From Ignavibacteria bacterium (lineage in GTDB: Bacteria > Bacteroidota > Ignavibacteria > Tepidaquicellales > OLB5), in NCBI GenBank assembly GCA_017303675.1, contig JAFLBX010000001.1, forward strand, positions 817,970 to 881,969: a stretch of 64,000 bases of DNA, written 5' to 3'. How positions within the stretch are numbered: the stretch's first letter is position 1; each line of letters begins with the position of its first letter. The position numbers were made by a program, and so were the translations under genes. The notes under the pieces were generated by a model. The model was not told the origin of the DNA. It searched no databases and saw only the letters and a program-made list of their open reading frames with translations. This document shows, piece after piece, positions 26,196 to 34,648 of this stretch.

Positions 26196-27986
26196 ATGAA
26201 ACAGATCAAAACGTTTTTGATTCTAACTACTGTGATATTTATCCAGTCAGTTTTTGCACAGCAAACAGTGCCGAACAGCTGGGGCAAAGGCAGCGATGAA
26301 ACAGAACCTTCAGTTGGGCAGGAAAAACTGCCCGCAGAACTTCTGAACAGGCTGAATAATTTCAGGGAAGAAATGGGCGAAGAGCAGAAAATGCAGCTCA
26401 ATTCAGAAGCAGACAGCTATCTTGGCGCGGAACGCCCGGAAGATATTTACGGCTTAACGCAAACATCAGTTATAACTTCAAGCTTCAATAATCCGCCTTT
26501 CAACCCTGAATGGTATACAACTGACGTTCTTGTACACAGCGGAGGCATAGCATCTGCCGGAGGCTATAAACAGCTTGACCTTCAGCAGGGAGAAGACGGC
26601 TGGATGTATTATGTTGTAAACAGAGTAGGTACCCCGGGACAGTTTTCAATATATATGTCATCAAATGGCGGTGCAACATGGGCCGGTGCAATTAACTATA
26701 ATGCAGGCAGCGGATATATCCATAATATTTCTGCGCTTGTAGAATCACGGACAAATGGTGTGCTTGATTCCACAAGGATCCTGGTATACTTTACCTTCAG
26801 CTCATCATCCAATGGTGATAACGCTTCTCTGTATATGCTTAATGTAAAAAGGAACGGAATTGGCGGTATTGTTTATCCCGCAGGAAATCCTGCCGGCGGA
26901 AATAAATATGAATATGTTACAGCATGCAGCGATGGTATGTATTATACTTCAGCAACATATATGCACGCTGTTGTCAGGGAATGTACTAATGCCGGCACAC
27001 AGGTGGGTATCAGGCATTTCAGGACAACGAACTGGGGTTCAACTCATTCAAGCGCGCTGATAAACACAACTTATAACGATTACTATCCAAGCTCTGCATT
27101 TTCAGTGGAAACAGGCACTGATTCAATTTACATAGCAGTTGAAAGAAGAATTAGCACAACTGAATATGAACTGAGAATGATAGTTACGCCCGATGCTCCG
27201 AGCACCAGCAACAGGATATTCTATATTACAAGCGCTACATCAGGTATAAAATATGAAAAGCCTGCGATCACAATCGTTCAGCAAAGCGCAGGTGTTCCAA
27301 AAAAAGTTATGGTTACATGCACAAGAAACCGTAATCCAAGATATCACTATTCATCCGATGGAGGCGGTACCTGGGTAATTGATCAGCTTCTTGCTCCTAA
27401 TACAGCGCAGATAGCTGATTATACAATTTGCGGCAGTGATTCATTGACTTCAGGCGGACAGTATGTAATTGCCGGTTATGTAACTGATGACGGTGATTCA
27501 GTAAGCGTTAAGCAGGGTACGATACCGGGCGGTTTGCCGTTTTCATACTATAAAAGGAACAGTAACCAGGCATCAGGTGTTGTTGCCCCGGTATGCGCAA
27601 TATTTAAGAGCGGTTCAACAAAATATGCTGTATTCGGTTACGCAGGTTTTGGGCCCTCAAACGCATACTATAACGGCGAACAGCTTTTTACAGGTATAGA
27701 ACCTATAGGCAGCAATATTCCCGATAAATTTTCTTTAAGCCAGAACTATCCGAATCCGTTTAACCCGGTAACAAATATTAATTTTTCAATTCCGCAGTCA
27801 GGGAACGTTAAGCTGGTTGTGTTTGATATGACCGGCCGCGAAGTAGCAGTACTTAATAACGGAATACTTTCTGCCGGCTCATATAAAGTAGATTACGATG
27901 CATCGAACCTTGCAAGCGGAGTATATTTTTATAAGCTTGAAACCGAAAGCTTTACTGATGTAAAGAAAATGATGCTTATCAAATAA
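26196..27986 (+). CDS. Secreted sialidase-like protein with T9SS sorting domain
   Basis: The 596-residue protein starts with a signal peptide (cleavage near FAQQ, residue 22) preceded by a strong AAGGAGA site. A helical, Glu-rich stretch (residues 35-72) is followed by a beta-propeller-like region with Asp-box motifs SSNGGATWAG and SSDGGGTWVI. The C-terminus is the sorting module: IEPIGSNIPDKFSLSQNYPNPFNPVT and KKMMLIK. No sialidase active-site Arg triad can be assigned with confidence. It is likely cotranscribed with the fibronectin-like gene. Confidence 0.85.
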   Translation: MKQIKTFLILTTVIFIQSVFAQQTVPNSWGKGSDETEPSVGQEKLPAELLNRLNNFREEMGEEQKMQLNSEADSYLGAERPEDIYGLTQTSVITSSFNNPPFNPEWYTTDVLVHSGGIASAGGYKQLDLQQGEDGWMYYVVNRVGTPGQFSIYMSSNGGATWAGAINYNAGSGYIHNISALVESRTNGVLDSTRILVYFTFSSSSNGDNASLYMLNVKRNGIGGIVYPAGNPAGGNKYEYVTACSDGMYYTSATYMHAVVRECTNAGTQVGIRHFRTTNWGSTHSSALINTTYNDYYPSSAFSVETGTDSIYIAVERRISTTEYELRMIVTPDAPSTSNRIFYITSATSGIKYEKPAITIVQQSAGVPKKVMVTCTRNRNPRYHYSSDGGGTWVIDQLLAPNTAQIADYTICGSDSLTSGGQYVIAGYVTDDGDSVSVKQGTIPGGLPFSYYKRNSNQASGVVAPVCAIFKSGSTKYAVFGYAGFGPSNAYYNGEQLFTGIEPIGSNIPDKFSLSQNYPNPFNPVTNINFSIPQSGNVKLVVFDMTGREVAVLNNGILSAGSYKVDYDASNLASGVYFYKLETESFTDVKKMMLIK

Positions 27987-28083
27987 AAATGAACTTTAAT
28001 ATTTAATAAATTAAATGAGCAGTAAATTGAACAGTTGAAACTTTGTGAAAAAGTTGATTCTCCGTTTGATTTTGCTCCCAATA

Positions 28084-28106
28084 GCCCGGCTGAAAAACAG
28101 CCGGGC
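28084..28106. terminator. GC-rich hairpin, probable terminator
   Basis: GCCCGGCTG at 28084-28092 pairs perfectly with CAGCCGGGC at 28098-28106 around a five-A loop. It follows the cargo gene ending at 27986. The downstream T content is weak (GTTAATTAATT), so it could instead act in the leader of the gene at 28124. Confidence 0.6.
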
Positions 28107-28123
28107 GTTAATTAATTAAAATT

Positions 28124-29746
28124 ATGATCAATAAAATTTTTTTAATACTGCTGGCTCTCACGACCGGCAGTTCGTGTTTGTTTTCGCAATACCAGGAGTG
28201 GGTAAAAGTATACAACGGTTCAGGCAACAGCGGAGATGAAGGATTTAAGCTTAAAGTAGATTCGCAGGGCAATACTTATGTGCTGGCAAAGGTACTTAGC
28301 ACGGGCTTTAATACAAATATAGGTATCATAAAATATGATGCTGCAGGAGTGCAGCAGTGGGCTGTGGAATATAACGGTCCTGCAAACCTTGAAGATTACG
28401 CTGCGGATATTACAATAGATAATAACGGCAACAGCTATATATGCGGAATTATATCACAGGGCAACAGCAATCTTGATATTGTAACCCTTAAATATAATTC
28501 AGCGGGTACTCAGCAATGGGCGGTTACATGGGCCGGCACAGCACAGTTTGATGATGAAGCATCTGCAATTTATTGTGATGACCAGGGCAATGTATATGTT
28601 TGCGGCTCAACCGAAGTTACAAGCGGCCAGAATTATAATTATATCACACTAAAATATAATTCATCAGGTGCGCTGCAATGGGCAAAGCAATACAGCGCGC
28701 CGATAAACAGTTATGATATGGCATTGTTTATCGGAGGTGAAGGAAGCAATGTATATATCACAGGTACCAGTAACGGCCAGGGTACAGGGTCAGACTTCCT
28801 GACCATTAAGTATAATTCATCCGGAGACTCATCATGGGTTGTGCGTTACAACGGTACAACTCAGATAAATGAAATACCTTATGGATTCAAAGTTGATGCC
28901 TCGGGGAATGTTTATGTTACCGGCATGTCACAGGGCTTATCTTCAGGGGTAGATTATGTTACAATTAAATATAATTCCTCAGGTGTGCAGCAATGGCTTG
29001 CAAGATATACCAGCCCCGGAGCTTCACAGGATATACCCGAGGGACTGAACATTGATAATGCGGGCAATGTATATGTAACGGGCAGAACACGCATCAACAG
29101 TTCATACAACGATTTTGCAACTGTAAAATATAATTCATCAGGGGCTGAGCAGTGGGTGGCTGTTTACAATAATAACGGGGTTGACCGTGATGATTACGGG
29201 TATGATGTAATAGCGGATAACCAGGGCAATGTATATGTTACAGGGAACAGTCAGGAAAGCGGTACTAACCGCGATGCCCTGACCGTAAAATATAACAGCG
29301 CCGGTATTGAGCAGTGGGTAGCCCGGTATGACGGATCTAATGCCGATGAAACATATTCCATTGGACTTGACGCAGCGGGAAATGTTTATGTAGCAGGATA
29401 TAACAGCTCGCCAAACCAGAACATACTTACAATAAAATATTCACAGGTCAACGGGATCACACAGCTTTCAAATGAGATCCCTCAAAGGTTCAGGCTTGAG
29501 CAGAATTACCATAACCCCTTTAACCCGGTCACAAATATAAAACTGCAAATAGCATCAAAGGTTTTTGTTTCACTGAAGCTGTATGATATAACCGGCAGGG
29601 AAGTAAAAACGCTTGTTAATGAAGAGCTGCAGGCGGGAATTTATAATGTAGATCTTGATGCGTCTTCTATGACATCAGGGGTTTATTTTTACAGGCTGGT
29701 TACAAAAGATTTTTCAGATACCAAAAAAATGATCTTATTAAAATAA
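28124..29746 (+). CDS. Secreted SBBP-type beta-propeller with variant T9SS sorting domain
   Basis: A 540-residue protein with a signal peptide (residues 1-22). About eight repeats of roughly 55 residues each contain a DxxGNxYVxG turn (VDSQGNTYVLAKV, VDASGNVYVTGMS, ADNQGNVYVTGNS) and a TIKYNSSGxxQW strand, the SBBP-repeat pattern. The sorting module is present, but its signature reads NYHNPFNPVT: His replaces the first Pro. The module otherwise appears intact to the KKMILLK end. A 58-residue membrane protein gene follows after 12 nt. Surface location is expected; ligand unknown. Confidence 0.86.
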   Translation: MINKIFLILLALTTGSSCLFSQYQEWVKVYNGSGNSGDEGFKLKVDSQGNTYVLAKVLSTGFNTNIGIIKYDAAGVQQWAVEYNGPANLEDYAADITIDNNGNSYICGIISQGNSNLDIVTLKYNSAGTQQWAVTWAGTAQFDDEASAIYCDDQGNVYVCGSTEVTSGQNYNYITLKYNSSGALQWAKQYSAPINSYDMALFIGGEGSNVYITGTSNGQGTGSDFLTIKYNSSGDSSWVVRYNGTTQINEIPYGFKVDASGNVYVTGMSQGLSSGVDYVTIKYNSSGVQQWLARYTSPGASQDIPEGLNIDNAGNVYVTGRTRINSSYNDFATVKYNSSGAEQWVAVYNNNGVDRDDYGYDVIADNQGNVYVTGNSQESGTNRDALTVKYNSAGIEQWVARYDGSNADETYSIGLDAAGNVYVAGYNSSPNQNILTIKYSQVNGITQLSNEIPQRFRLEQNYHNPFNPVTNIKLQIASKVFVSLKLYDITGREVKTLVNEELQAGIYNVDLDASSMTSGVYFYRLVTKDFSDTKKMILLK

Positions 29747-29758
29747 TTAAATACTTCT

Positions 29759-29935
29759 ATGGGATACTTTGATAAGCTTTCAGATTATTACAGGTCAGAA
29801 CAGTTCAATAAAGACAGCAAAAGATTTGAAAGGCAGGCTAAAAATACATTTCTTTCAACTGCTATAATAATTGGTGCTGTATTTTTGCTTATTGCAGTGC
29901 TTGTTATCTATTCAGTTATCAGTTCAATTTTCTGA
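29759..29935 (+). CDS. Small single-span membrane protein
   Basis: A 58-residue protein, MGYFDKLSDYYRSEQFNK at its N-terminus, then a charged helical region and one membrane span near residues 34-56 (FLSTAIIIGAVFLLIAVLV), ending SVISSIF. It begins 12 nt after the SBBP-protein stop and ends 46 nt before a strong terminator, which supports it as the last gene of that transcript. No family recognised. Likely N-in topology from the basic residues before the span. Confidence 0.55.
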   Translation: MGYFDKLSDYYRSEQFNKDSKRFERQAKNTFLSTAIIIGAVFLLIAVLVIYSVISSIF

Positions 29936-29980
29936 TAGCTTTGAATAAGAGTTTAAAATGAACTGAAGCTCTCATTAACA

Positions 29981-30012
29981 AATCAACCCGGAATTTAAAT
30001 TGCGGGTTGATT
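29981..30012. terminator. Bidirectional intrinsic terminator
   Basis: AATCAACCCG (29981-29990) pairs with CGGGTTGATT (30003-30012), followed by TTATAAT on the plus strand and preceded by T-poor but A-rich sequence. It lies between the convergent genes ending at 29935 and 30013. Confidence 0.8.
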
Positions 30013-31470
30013 TTATAATATTTCAGAACATTTCTTCAGCAGCCATTTCCGCTGGATCAGATCTTCATTGCCATTAACTGATTCATAAATATTAACAACG
30101 TTCCCTGAGTTCTTCTCACGCGCTTCAAACAGCCTGTTTGCAGCATTCAGAAAATCGAGGGCTCTTTGCCTGAAAACATTGCTTATAAGATCTGTTGACC
30201 TTACAAACTGCCGGGTTGAATCCACCAGCAGTCCGAATTCTTCCCAGAGATTCAGCTCATACAGCGCAATAAGCTTCAGGATCCTGAAATTCACTTTATT
30301 GTATACCAGGAATGGATCATGTTTATATATAAACTCAAGGGCTGAGCGGTAATTTCCCCTGGCAAGCTCAAGGCTTGCGTGGGTATAGTTAATGGTATCT
30401 TCCGAATACTCTCCTTTAAGCTCACCTGAATATTTTTTGAAGAACTTTTCTGCTCTTGCAAATTGATTTGCGTCTATATGCGCCTCCATACCCACAAGAA
30501 AATTCGCCGGAATGATAATTTTCAGCTGCGGGTCGAGAATTATCCCGAACTCATCAGCTTTTTCTATAACATTGCTGAGCTCTGAAGTAAAATCATATTC
30601 ATTGCTTTGGCTGTGCTTCAGGCAGTAATTGATAAGAAAAATGAAATAGAAATAACAAACCCTCCGGGGCATATCTGCGCCCTTTGCAAAAAGAAAGTCA
30701 CGGTAATTAAAAAAATGAACATGCCCTTCTTCAGCGCGGTACATATTCATCATCAGGCGGTTGACCTCAAAAGTAGGCATGTAGCTGAAATTTTGTTTTT
30801 CAAGTACTGCCGCAAATGAATTAAGATCTATATGGCTCAGCATTTCTTCAGCAATATTGAACTTTGCGGAGTTATTGTAAATATTTTTTTCAACCCATGT
30901 CCGGGCAGTTTCCTGCATTAATATTGATAAAAAATATATTATCCCGTAGCAATAATATGTCATGCGGTACTCAAAGTTCTTATGTGAGTTATTGTTATCG
31001 GTAGCGTAGTTCATCCACTGAATCTGCAGTATATGCCTTTCAAGCAGCCGCTGAAAGTCATATACCGATAAGTCATCAAACCTTTTTTCAAGCTCTCCTG
31101 CTTTTAACTCAAACAACCTGTTCAGCCTGCGCTCTCTGAGAGATACTGCAGCGAACAGCTCAATGAACCATGCAGTATCTGTATTTGCTCTTTTTAAACC
31201 AATATACTGCTCTGCCATTTTATGAAGCAGCGATGCGATCTTTCTAATTACCGTATCATCATATTTTTTCCCGGGGTAAATTTTTTTAAATAACTTTTCC
31301 CTTTCAACTTTATCTTCTTTAAATTCGGGATAGTATTTCCTGAGCTCACGCCAGAATTTATTTATGTAAGCGCTTCCGCCAAAATACGGTGAGCGTACCA
31401 CTTTATCGAACTCTTTGAGTTCCTGTTTACTAAAAGTTCTTAATATACCTGTTACCGCAAATTTATTCAT
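30013..31470 (-). CDS. SPYFN-family helical-repeat protein 4
   Basis: A 485-residue soluble protein. Landmarks: ILRTFSKQELKEFDKVVRSPYFGG (residues 9-32), IYPGKKYDDTVIRKIASLLHKMAEQYI (about 66-92), the hairpin KFFKKYSGELKGEYSEDTINYTHASLELARGNYRSALEFI (about 345-385), and the C-terminal KWLLKKCSEIL. It is divergent from the small secreted protein gene at 31643. It has a possible minus-strand promoter (TTG at 31553-31551, 20 nt, TAAAATTG at 31530-31523) that lies only 23 nt from the -33 element of the opposing promoter, so the two transcripts may interfere. Confidence 0.74.
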   Translation of the reverse strand: MNKFAVTGILRTFSKQELKEFDKVVRSPYFGGSAYINKFWRELRKYYPEFKEDKVEREKLFKKIYPGKKYDDTVIRKIASLLHKMAEQYIGLKRANTDTAWFIELFAAVSLRERRLNRLFELKAGELEKRFDDLSVYDFQRLLERHILQIQWMNYATDNNNSHKNFEYRMTYYCYGIIYFLSILMQETARTWVEKNIYNNSAKFNIAEEMLSHIDLNSFAAVLEKQNFSYMPTFEVNRLMMNMYRAEEGHVHFFNYRDFLFAKGADMPRRVCYFYFIFLINYCLKHSQSNEYDFTSELSNVIEKADEFGIILDPQLKIIIPANFLVGMEAHIDANQFARAEKFFKKYSGELKGEYSEDTINYTHASLELARGNYRSALEFIYKHDPFLVYNKVNFRILKLIALYELNLWEEFGLLVDSTRQFVRSTDLISNVFRQRALDFLNAANRLFEAREKNSGNVVNIYESVNGNEDLIQRKWLLKKCSEIL

Positions 31471-31522
31471 ATTTTTAACTCACTGTTAATATGCAAATAT
31501 CTTCGATTTATTTAAATTATTG

Positions 31523-31553
31523 CAATTTTATGCTAATTGAGCGTAAAAATCAA
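31523..31553 (-). promoter_or_regulatory. Possible promoter of SPYFN gene 4
   Basis: On the minus strand: TTG at 31553-31551, 20 nt, then TAAAATTG at 31530-31523 (one mismatch to TAnnTTTG). An alternative closer -7 (GATATTTG, 31501-31494) also fits, so the exact start is uncertain. Confidence 0.4.
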
Positions 31554-31576
31554 TTCACAAAATCAAAAATTTCTCA

Positions 31577-31607
31577 TTGGCAGATTAAATGGAAAAATGT
31601 AATTTTG
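31577..31607 (+). promoter_or_regulatory. Promoter of cassette 4
   Basis: TTG at 31577-31579, 20 nt, and a perfect TAATTTTG at 31600-31607. The surrounding ATGTAATTTTGAGCAATTA (31597-31615) matches the cassette-3 promoter in 18 of 19 bases. It decides the start of the next gene: translation must begin downstream, at 31643. Confidence 0.68.
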
Positions 31608-31642
31608 AGCAATTACAAACAATAGTTGAAAGGAAAAATTTA

Positions 31643-32035
31643 ATGAGATCAAAAAAAGCTTTATTCCTGCTCCTGTTTGGAATAATTATGATGGCATTTG
31701 CTTCGGAGGCTGAAGCGCAGACTTTATATTTCTGTGAAGGTGTTGATGACAGCGGTTACCCTATAACAGAATCATCAGTATTCAATATTTCTTCAAGCGG
31801 CGGATATTTGTATGCGCTGGTAAGGCTTCCGTACTCACTTGAATGCCGTTCTGTAAGAATGGAAATTTACAGAAATGGTGATTACGATAACACGATATAT
31901 GTAGATACCGAAAAAAGCTGGACATGGTTCTGGAAAAAAATTACATTTTACAAACAGGGTTCTTATACTTTCTATGTATATGACTGCTTTGATTACAAGC
32001 TTGCTTCCGGAACAGTAAAGATACAGATCAGGTAA
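31643..32035 (+). CDS. Small secreted protein of cassette 4
   Basis: The 130-residue protein starts at ATG 31643; an in-frame ATG at 31589 precedes the promoter and is rejected. The signal peptide is clear (about residues 1-26, ending EAEAQ). The mature domain is about 105 residues and beta-rich, containing LYFCEGVDDSGYPI, an YLYALVRLPYSLECRSVRMEIYRNGDY segment and a final YTFYVYDCFDYKLASGTVKIQI. Three Cys residues are present. It resembles a compact Ig-like sandwich but I cannot name a family. It has no sorting module, so it probably stays in the periplasm. A terminator follows 28 nt later. Confidence 0.7.
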   Translation: MRSKKALFLLLFGIIMMAFASEAEAQTLYFCEGVDDSGYPITESSVFNISSSGGYLYALVRLPYSLECRSVRMEIYRNGDYDNTIYVDTEKSWTWFWKKITFYKQGSYTFYVYDCFDYKLASGTVKIQIR

Positions 32036-32063
32036 GCTGAATATATTTTTTTCGATTATTTTT

Positions 32064-32091
32064 ATGCCGCTTATTAACAGCGGCATTTTTA
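32064..32091 (+). terminator. Intrinsic terminator
   Basis: ATGCCGCT (32064-32071) pairs with AGCGGCAT (32079-32086), followed by a T-run. It ends the single-gene cassette-4 transcript. Confidence 0.88.
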
Positions 32092-32173
32092 TTTAATATA
32101 TTATTCCGGGTTTTTTCCTGATGGATTTTTTCTTAACCTCCAATGATTTATCTTGCGTAAATTTTTATATTAA

Positions 32174-33082
32174 ATGTCAATTATACCCGCTGAAAAAAAG
32201 ACAGAGCAATCAATAGCAAAAGGAATAGTTTCTGCTTTAACAGGATTATTTTTTCTTTCACTGGTGGCAGTGTGTGTAAAGCTTGCCGGTAAAACCGGGG
32301 CGCAGCTTGGGTGGATAGTATTTATGCAATATTCAGCCGCATTTACATTTGCATTAGTTTTAAGCGCTAAAGAAAAATTCCGGAATATTAAGCCTGCAAA
32401 TTATCCTTTGGAAATTCTCAGGGGTTCAGCCGGGGTTATTTCGTTTCTGCTGTTTGCGGCAGCTATGACGGAAATTCCGATGGTTGACGCTTCTTTGCTT
32501 CAAAACACAGCGCCAATATTCATTCCTATTATCGGGTTAATATGGCTAAAAGATGTTGTAGAAAAACGAATATGGCTTGGCATTGTTATCGGGTTTATAG
32601 GCATCATCCTGATAATTAAACCCGATGAAAATGTTTTTAAGACGGGAGATCTTATCGGGCTGGCATCCGGTGTTCTGCTTGCGGTAAGTTATGTCGCAAT
32701 GAGGATAATTACCCGGTCAGACGGATTTAAGACAATTCTTTTCTATTTCTCTCTATCTGCAATGATTCTTTCTCTGCCGTTGGGTATAATCTACTGGTCA
32801 AATCCGCCATTAGAGGGCTGGCTGTACTCTCTTGCCGGAGGCGTGTTTCTGGTTGCATACCTGAATATGCAGCAATATTCTTACAGGCACACAGAAGCAT
32901 CTAAGTTAAGCCCGTTCAATTATTTTGTAGTTATATATGTTGGCTTAATGGACTGGTGGCTTTTTGGACATGTTCCTGATCTGCTTACTATAATAGGAAT
33001 TGTGATAGTAAGCTTAGGCGGCATAATTGCAATATTAAAACACGAAGAAGATAAAGATAAACTAAAGCATAGCTGGCATTAG
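32174..33082 (+). CDS. EamA/DMT-family transporter
   Basis: A 302-residue protein with ten membrane spans in two homologous halves (EamA domains about residues 14-145 and 158-290). Diagnostic pieces are LEILRGSAGVISFLLFAAAMTEIPMVDASLLQNTAPIFIPIIGLIWLKDVV and the second-half SPFNYFVVIYVGLMDWWLFGHVPDLLTIIGIVIVSLGG. It is a drug/metabolite exporter of unknown substrate. The last 70 bp, including the stop, recur at 39272-39341 with a single synonymous change. Confidence 0.9.
   Translation: MSIIPAEKKTEQSIAKGIVSALTGLFFLSLVAVCVKLAGKTGAQLGWIVFMQYSAAFTFALVLSAKEKFRNIKPANYPLEILRGSAGVISFLLFAAAMTEIPMVDASLLQNTAPIFIPIIGLIWLKDVVEKRIWLGIVIGFIGIILIIKPDENVFKTGDLIGLASGVLLAVSYVAMRIITRSDGFKTILFYFSLSAMILSLPLGIIYWSNPPLEGWLYSLAGGVFLVAYLNMQQYSYRHTEASKLSPFNYFVVIYVGLMDWWLFGHVPDLLTIIGIVIVSLGGIIAILKHEEDKDKLKHSWH
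33013..33082 (+). repeat. 70-bp direct repeat, copy A (3' end of DMT transporter gene)
   Basis: The final 70 bp of the transporter gene, from CTTAGGCGGC to its TAG stop. Copy B at 39272-39341 is identical except for position 33022 (C here, T at 39281), which is a synonymous Gly third position (GGC versus GGT). The match stops exactly at or just after the stop codon. Confidence 0.93.
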
Positions 33083-33132
33083 GGTGGGGGTACAATGATT
33101 TTTGTTAGGAGATAAAAAATTTCTTGGTTTTG

Positions 33133-34623
33133 CTATAGTTTCTGTTTATACAATCGTTTTATAGAAGTTATCTCCCAGTTGCCTTTGCAATTATTAATAC
33201 CGAACTTGTCAGTAAATTTTCCGTTACTATTGGAAGGATCAAATGAATCATAAGTTACGGTTACTTCAAAAATACAATCAGAAATTTTATAGCTGTAAAT
33301 ATCTTCATCATATACTTTGGTGCCTGTTATTCCTCCGTATTTTTTAGTTGAGGAAAAAGATTCAAAATCATCCCGTATTGAAGGCGACATTTTTTCATAT
33401 GCTGATCTAAAATCTCTTTTGCCCAGATTTTCAATCCACTCGGTTACTTGCCTGACGGCCTCCTTTTTATTGATACTACTTTGTGTTTCTGTAAAATTGA
33501 AATTTGTTTTTGTAATTGGAAATTCTTCATATTTATTGCCGTTCCATCTAAAAAGAGTAACAATAGTATCCCGAGTAATCATCATATCTCTTAATCCATT
33601 ATTAAAAGAACCTAAAAAATTTGAAAATTCGTTATTTGCCTCTTTATATAATTCATTCCATTTCCCGCTTTGACTTTTCTTTAAAATTACTGTTTCGCTT
33701 TTACCGGGTCCAAAACATTTTTTACTGCCATAGTATCTTCTTATTACCTCCGGGTAGTTATCATAATCCAGATCAATAAATTCAAAATTACAGCTAACCA
33801 AGCTATCGCATTTTCCATCTTTTGGCAGAAACTGCCCTTCCATTTTGTTTAACATACCATCTGTTATTTCTGAAATTATTTTTGCGGTATCTTCACTATT
33901 TAGTAGTATATTAGGTGATCCCGGCTGAATTTGAAACTCCGGACCTATTTTAGCAAGTGGAATTAAATATATTCCCCTGGAAGCAAACGAACACGGGGTA
34001 CCAAATTCCATTTCAACTAAATTGCCATCTTTAATTCCAAACTGCAGTTTCATCAAATCGTCGTTTGATTTTGGATTGGAAATGTAATCTTCCCAGAACA
34101 TATCACCATAACCGCAAATGTTTCTGAAATAACTGGTAACAATTTTTTTGAAATTCGAAAGCCCCACTTGTTTTACATTAAGGTCTTCATTATTAAGGAT
34201 TCGTCCATTTTTCAGATCAGCGTTAACAGTAACAACCTCTAAGCGAATTCCAGCCGAGGTGCCTGTGCCATCAACCATTCCAGAGGATTCCTGGCTCAAC
34301 GAGAGGATACTATCATTTAGGGTCAGAATTTCAAACGAAAGAGCTGAATTAACCATTCCCTCTGCGCTGCTGTAAATAAAGTCATTTACATTTCGGGTAA
34401 AAATACTGTTTAATTTATCTTCAAATTCTTTGTTTTTTAAACCGGATATTTTCGGGAAATGACCATCAATCGTTATACCATCAGTTTCAATTGGGTTAAA
34501 GAAGACCGGGTCAATTTTTATTCCGATTGATGAAGAATTATCAGTATTTTTTTGATTTGTATCTTGTTTAGAGCAAGTTAAAAAAACAAAACAAATCATT
34601 AATGATAAAATTACATTTTTCAT
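33133..34623 (-). CDS. Putative lipoprotein, possibly DUF3298/RsiV-like
   Basis: The start is taken at ATG 34621-34623 (MKNVILSLMICFVFLTCSKQD, 496 residues). The longer frame to 34806 runs into the preceding gene and adds an unrelated hydrophobic stretch. The lipobox Cys is at about residue 17. The region of about residues 45-245 (ITIDGHFPKISGLKNKEFEDKLN ... VEMEFGTPCSFASRGIYLIPL) has the layout of PdaC/DUF3298-type domains found in extracellular anti-sigma or deacetylase-associated proteins; that is tentative. The C-terminal third (KKEAVRQVTEWIENLGKRDFRSAYEKMSPSIRDDF) resembles NTF2-like DUF4878 domains. It is the last gene of the cassette-5 minus-strand operon, 25 nt after the preceding stop. 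Confidence 0.6.
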   Translation of the reverse strand: MKNVILSLMICFVFLTCSKQDTNQKNTDNSSSIGIKIDPVFFNPIETDGITIDGHFPKISGLKNKEFEDKLNSIFTRNVNDFIYSSAEGMVNSALSFEILTLNDSILSLSQESSGMVDGTGTSAGIRLEVVTVNADLKNGRILNNEDLNVKQVGLSNFKKIVTSYFRNICGYGDMFWEDYISNPKSNDDLMKLQFGIKDGNLVEMEFGTPCSFASRGIYLIPLAKIGPEFQIQPGSPNILLNSEDTAKIISEITDGMLNKMEGQFLPKDGKCDSLVSCNFEFIDLDYDNYPEVIRRYYGSKKCFGPGKSETVILKKSQSGKWNELYKEANNEFSNFLGSFNNGLRDMMITRDTIVTLFRWNGNKYEEFPITKTNFNFTETQSSINKKEAVRQVTEWIENLGKRDFRSAYEKMSPSIRDDFESFSSTKKYGGITGTKVYDEDIYSYKISDCIFEVTVTYDSFDPSNSNGKFTDKFGINNCKGNWEITSIKRLYKQKL

Positions 34624-34648
34624 AAAATTTTTATATTCACAGTTTAAA

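Noticed and set aside
31589-31642. Upstream in-frame ATG for the small secreted protein gene
   Set aside because: It lies before and across the promoter -7 box (31600-31607), and the typical signal peptide starts at 31643.
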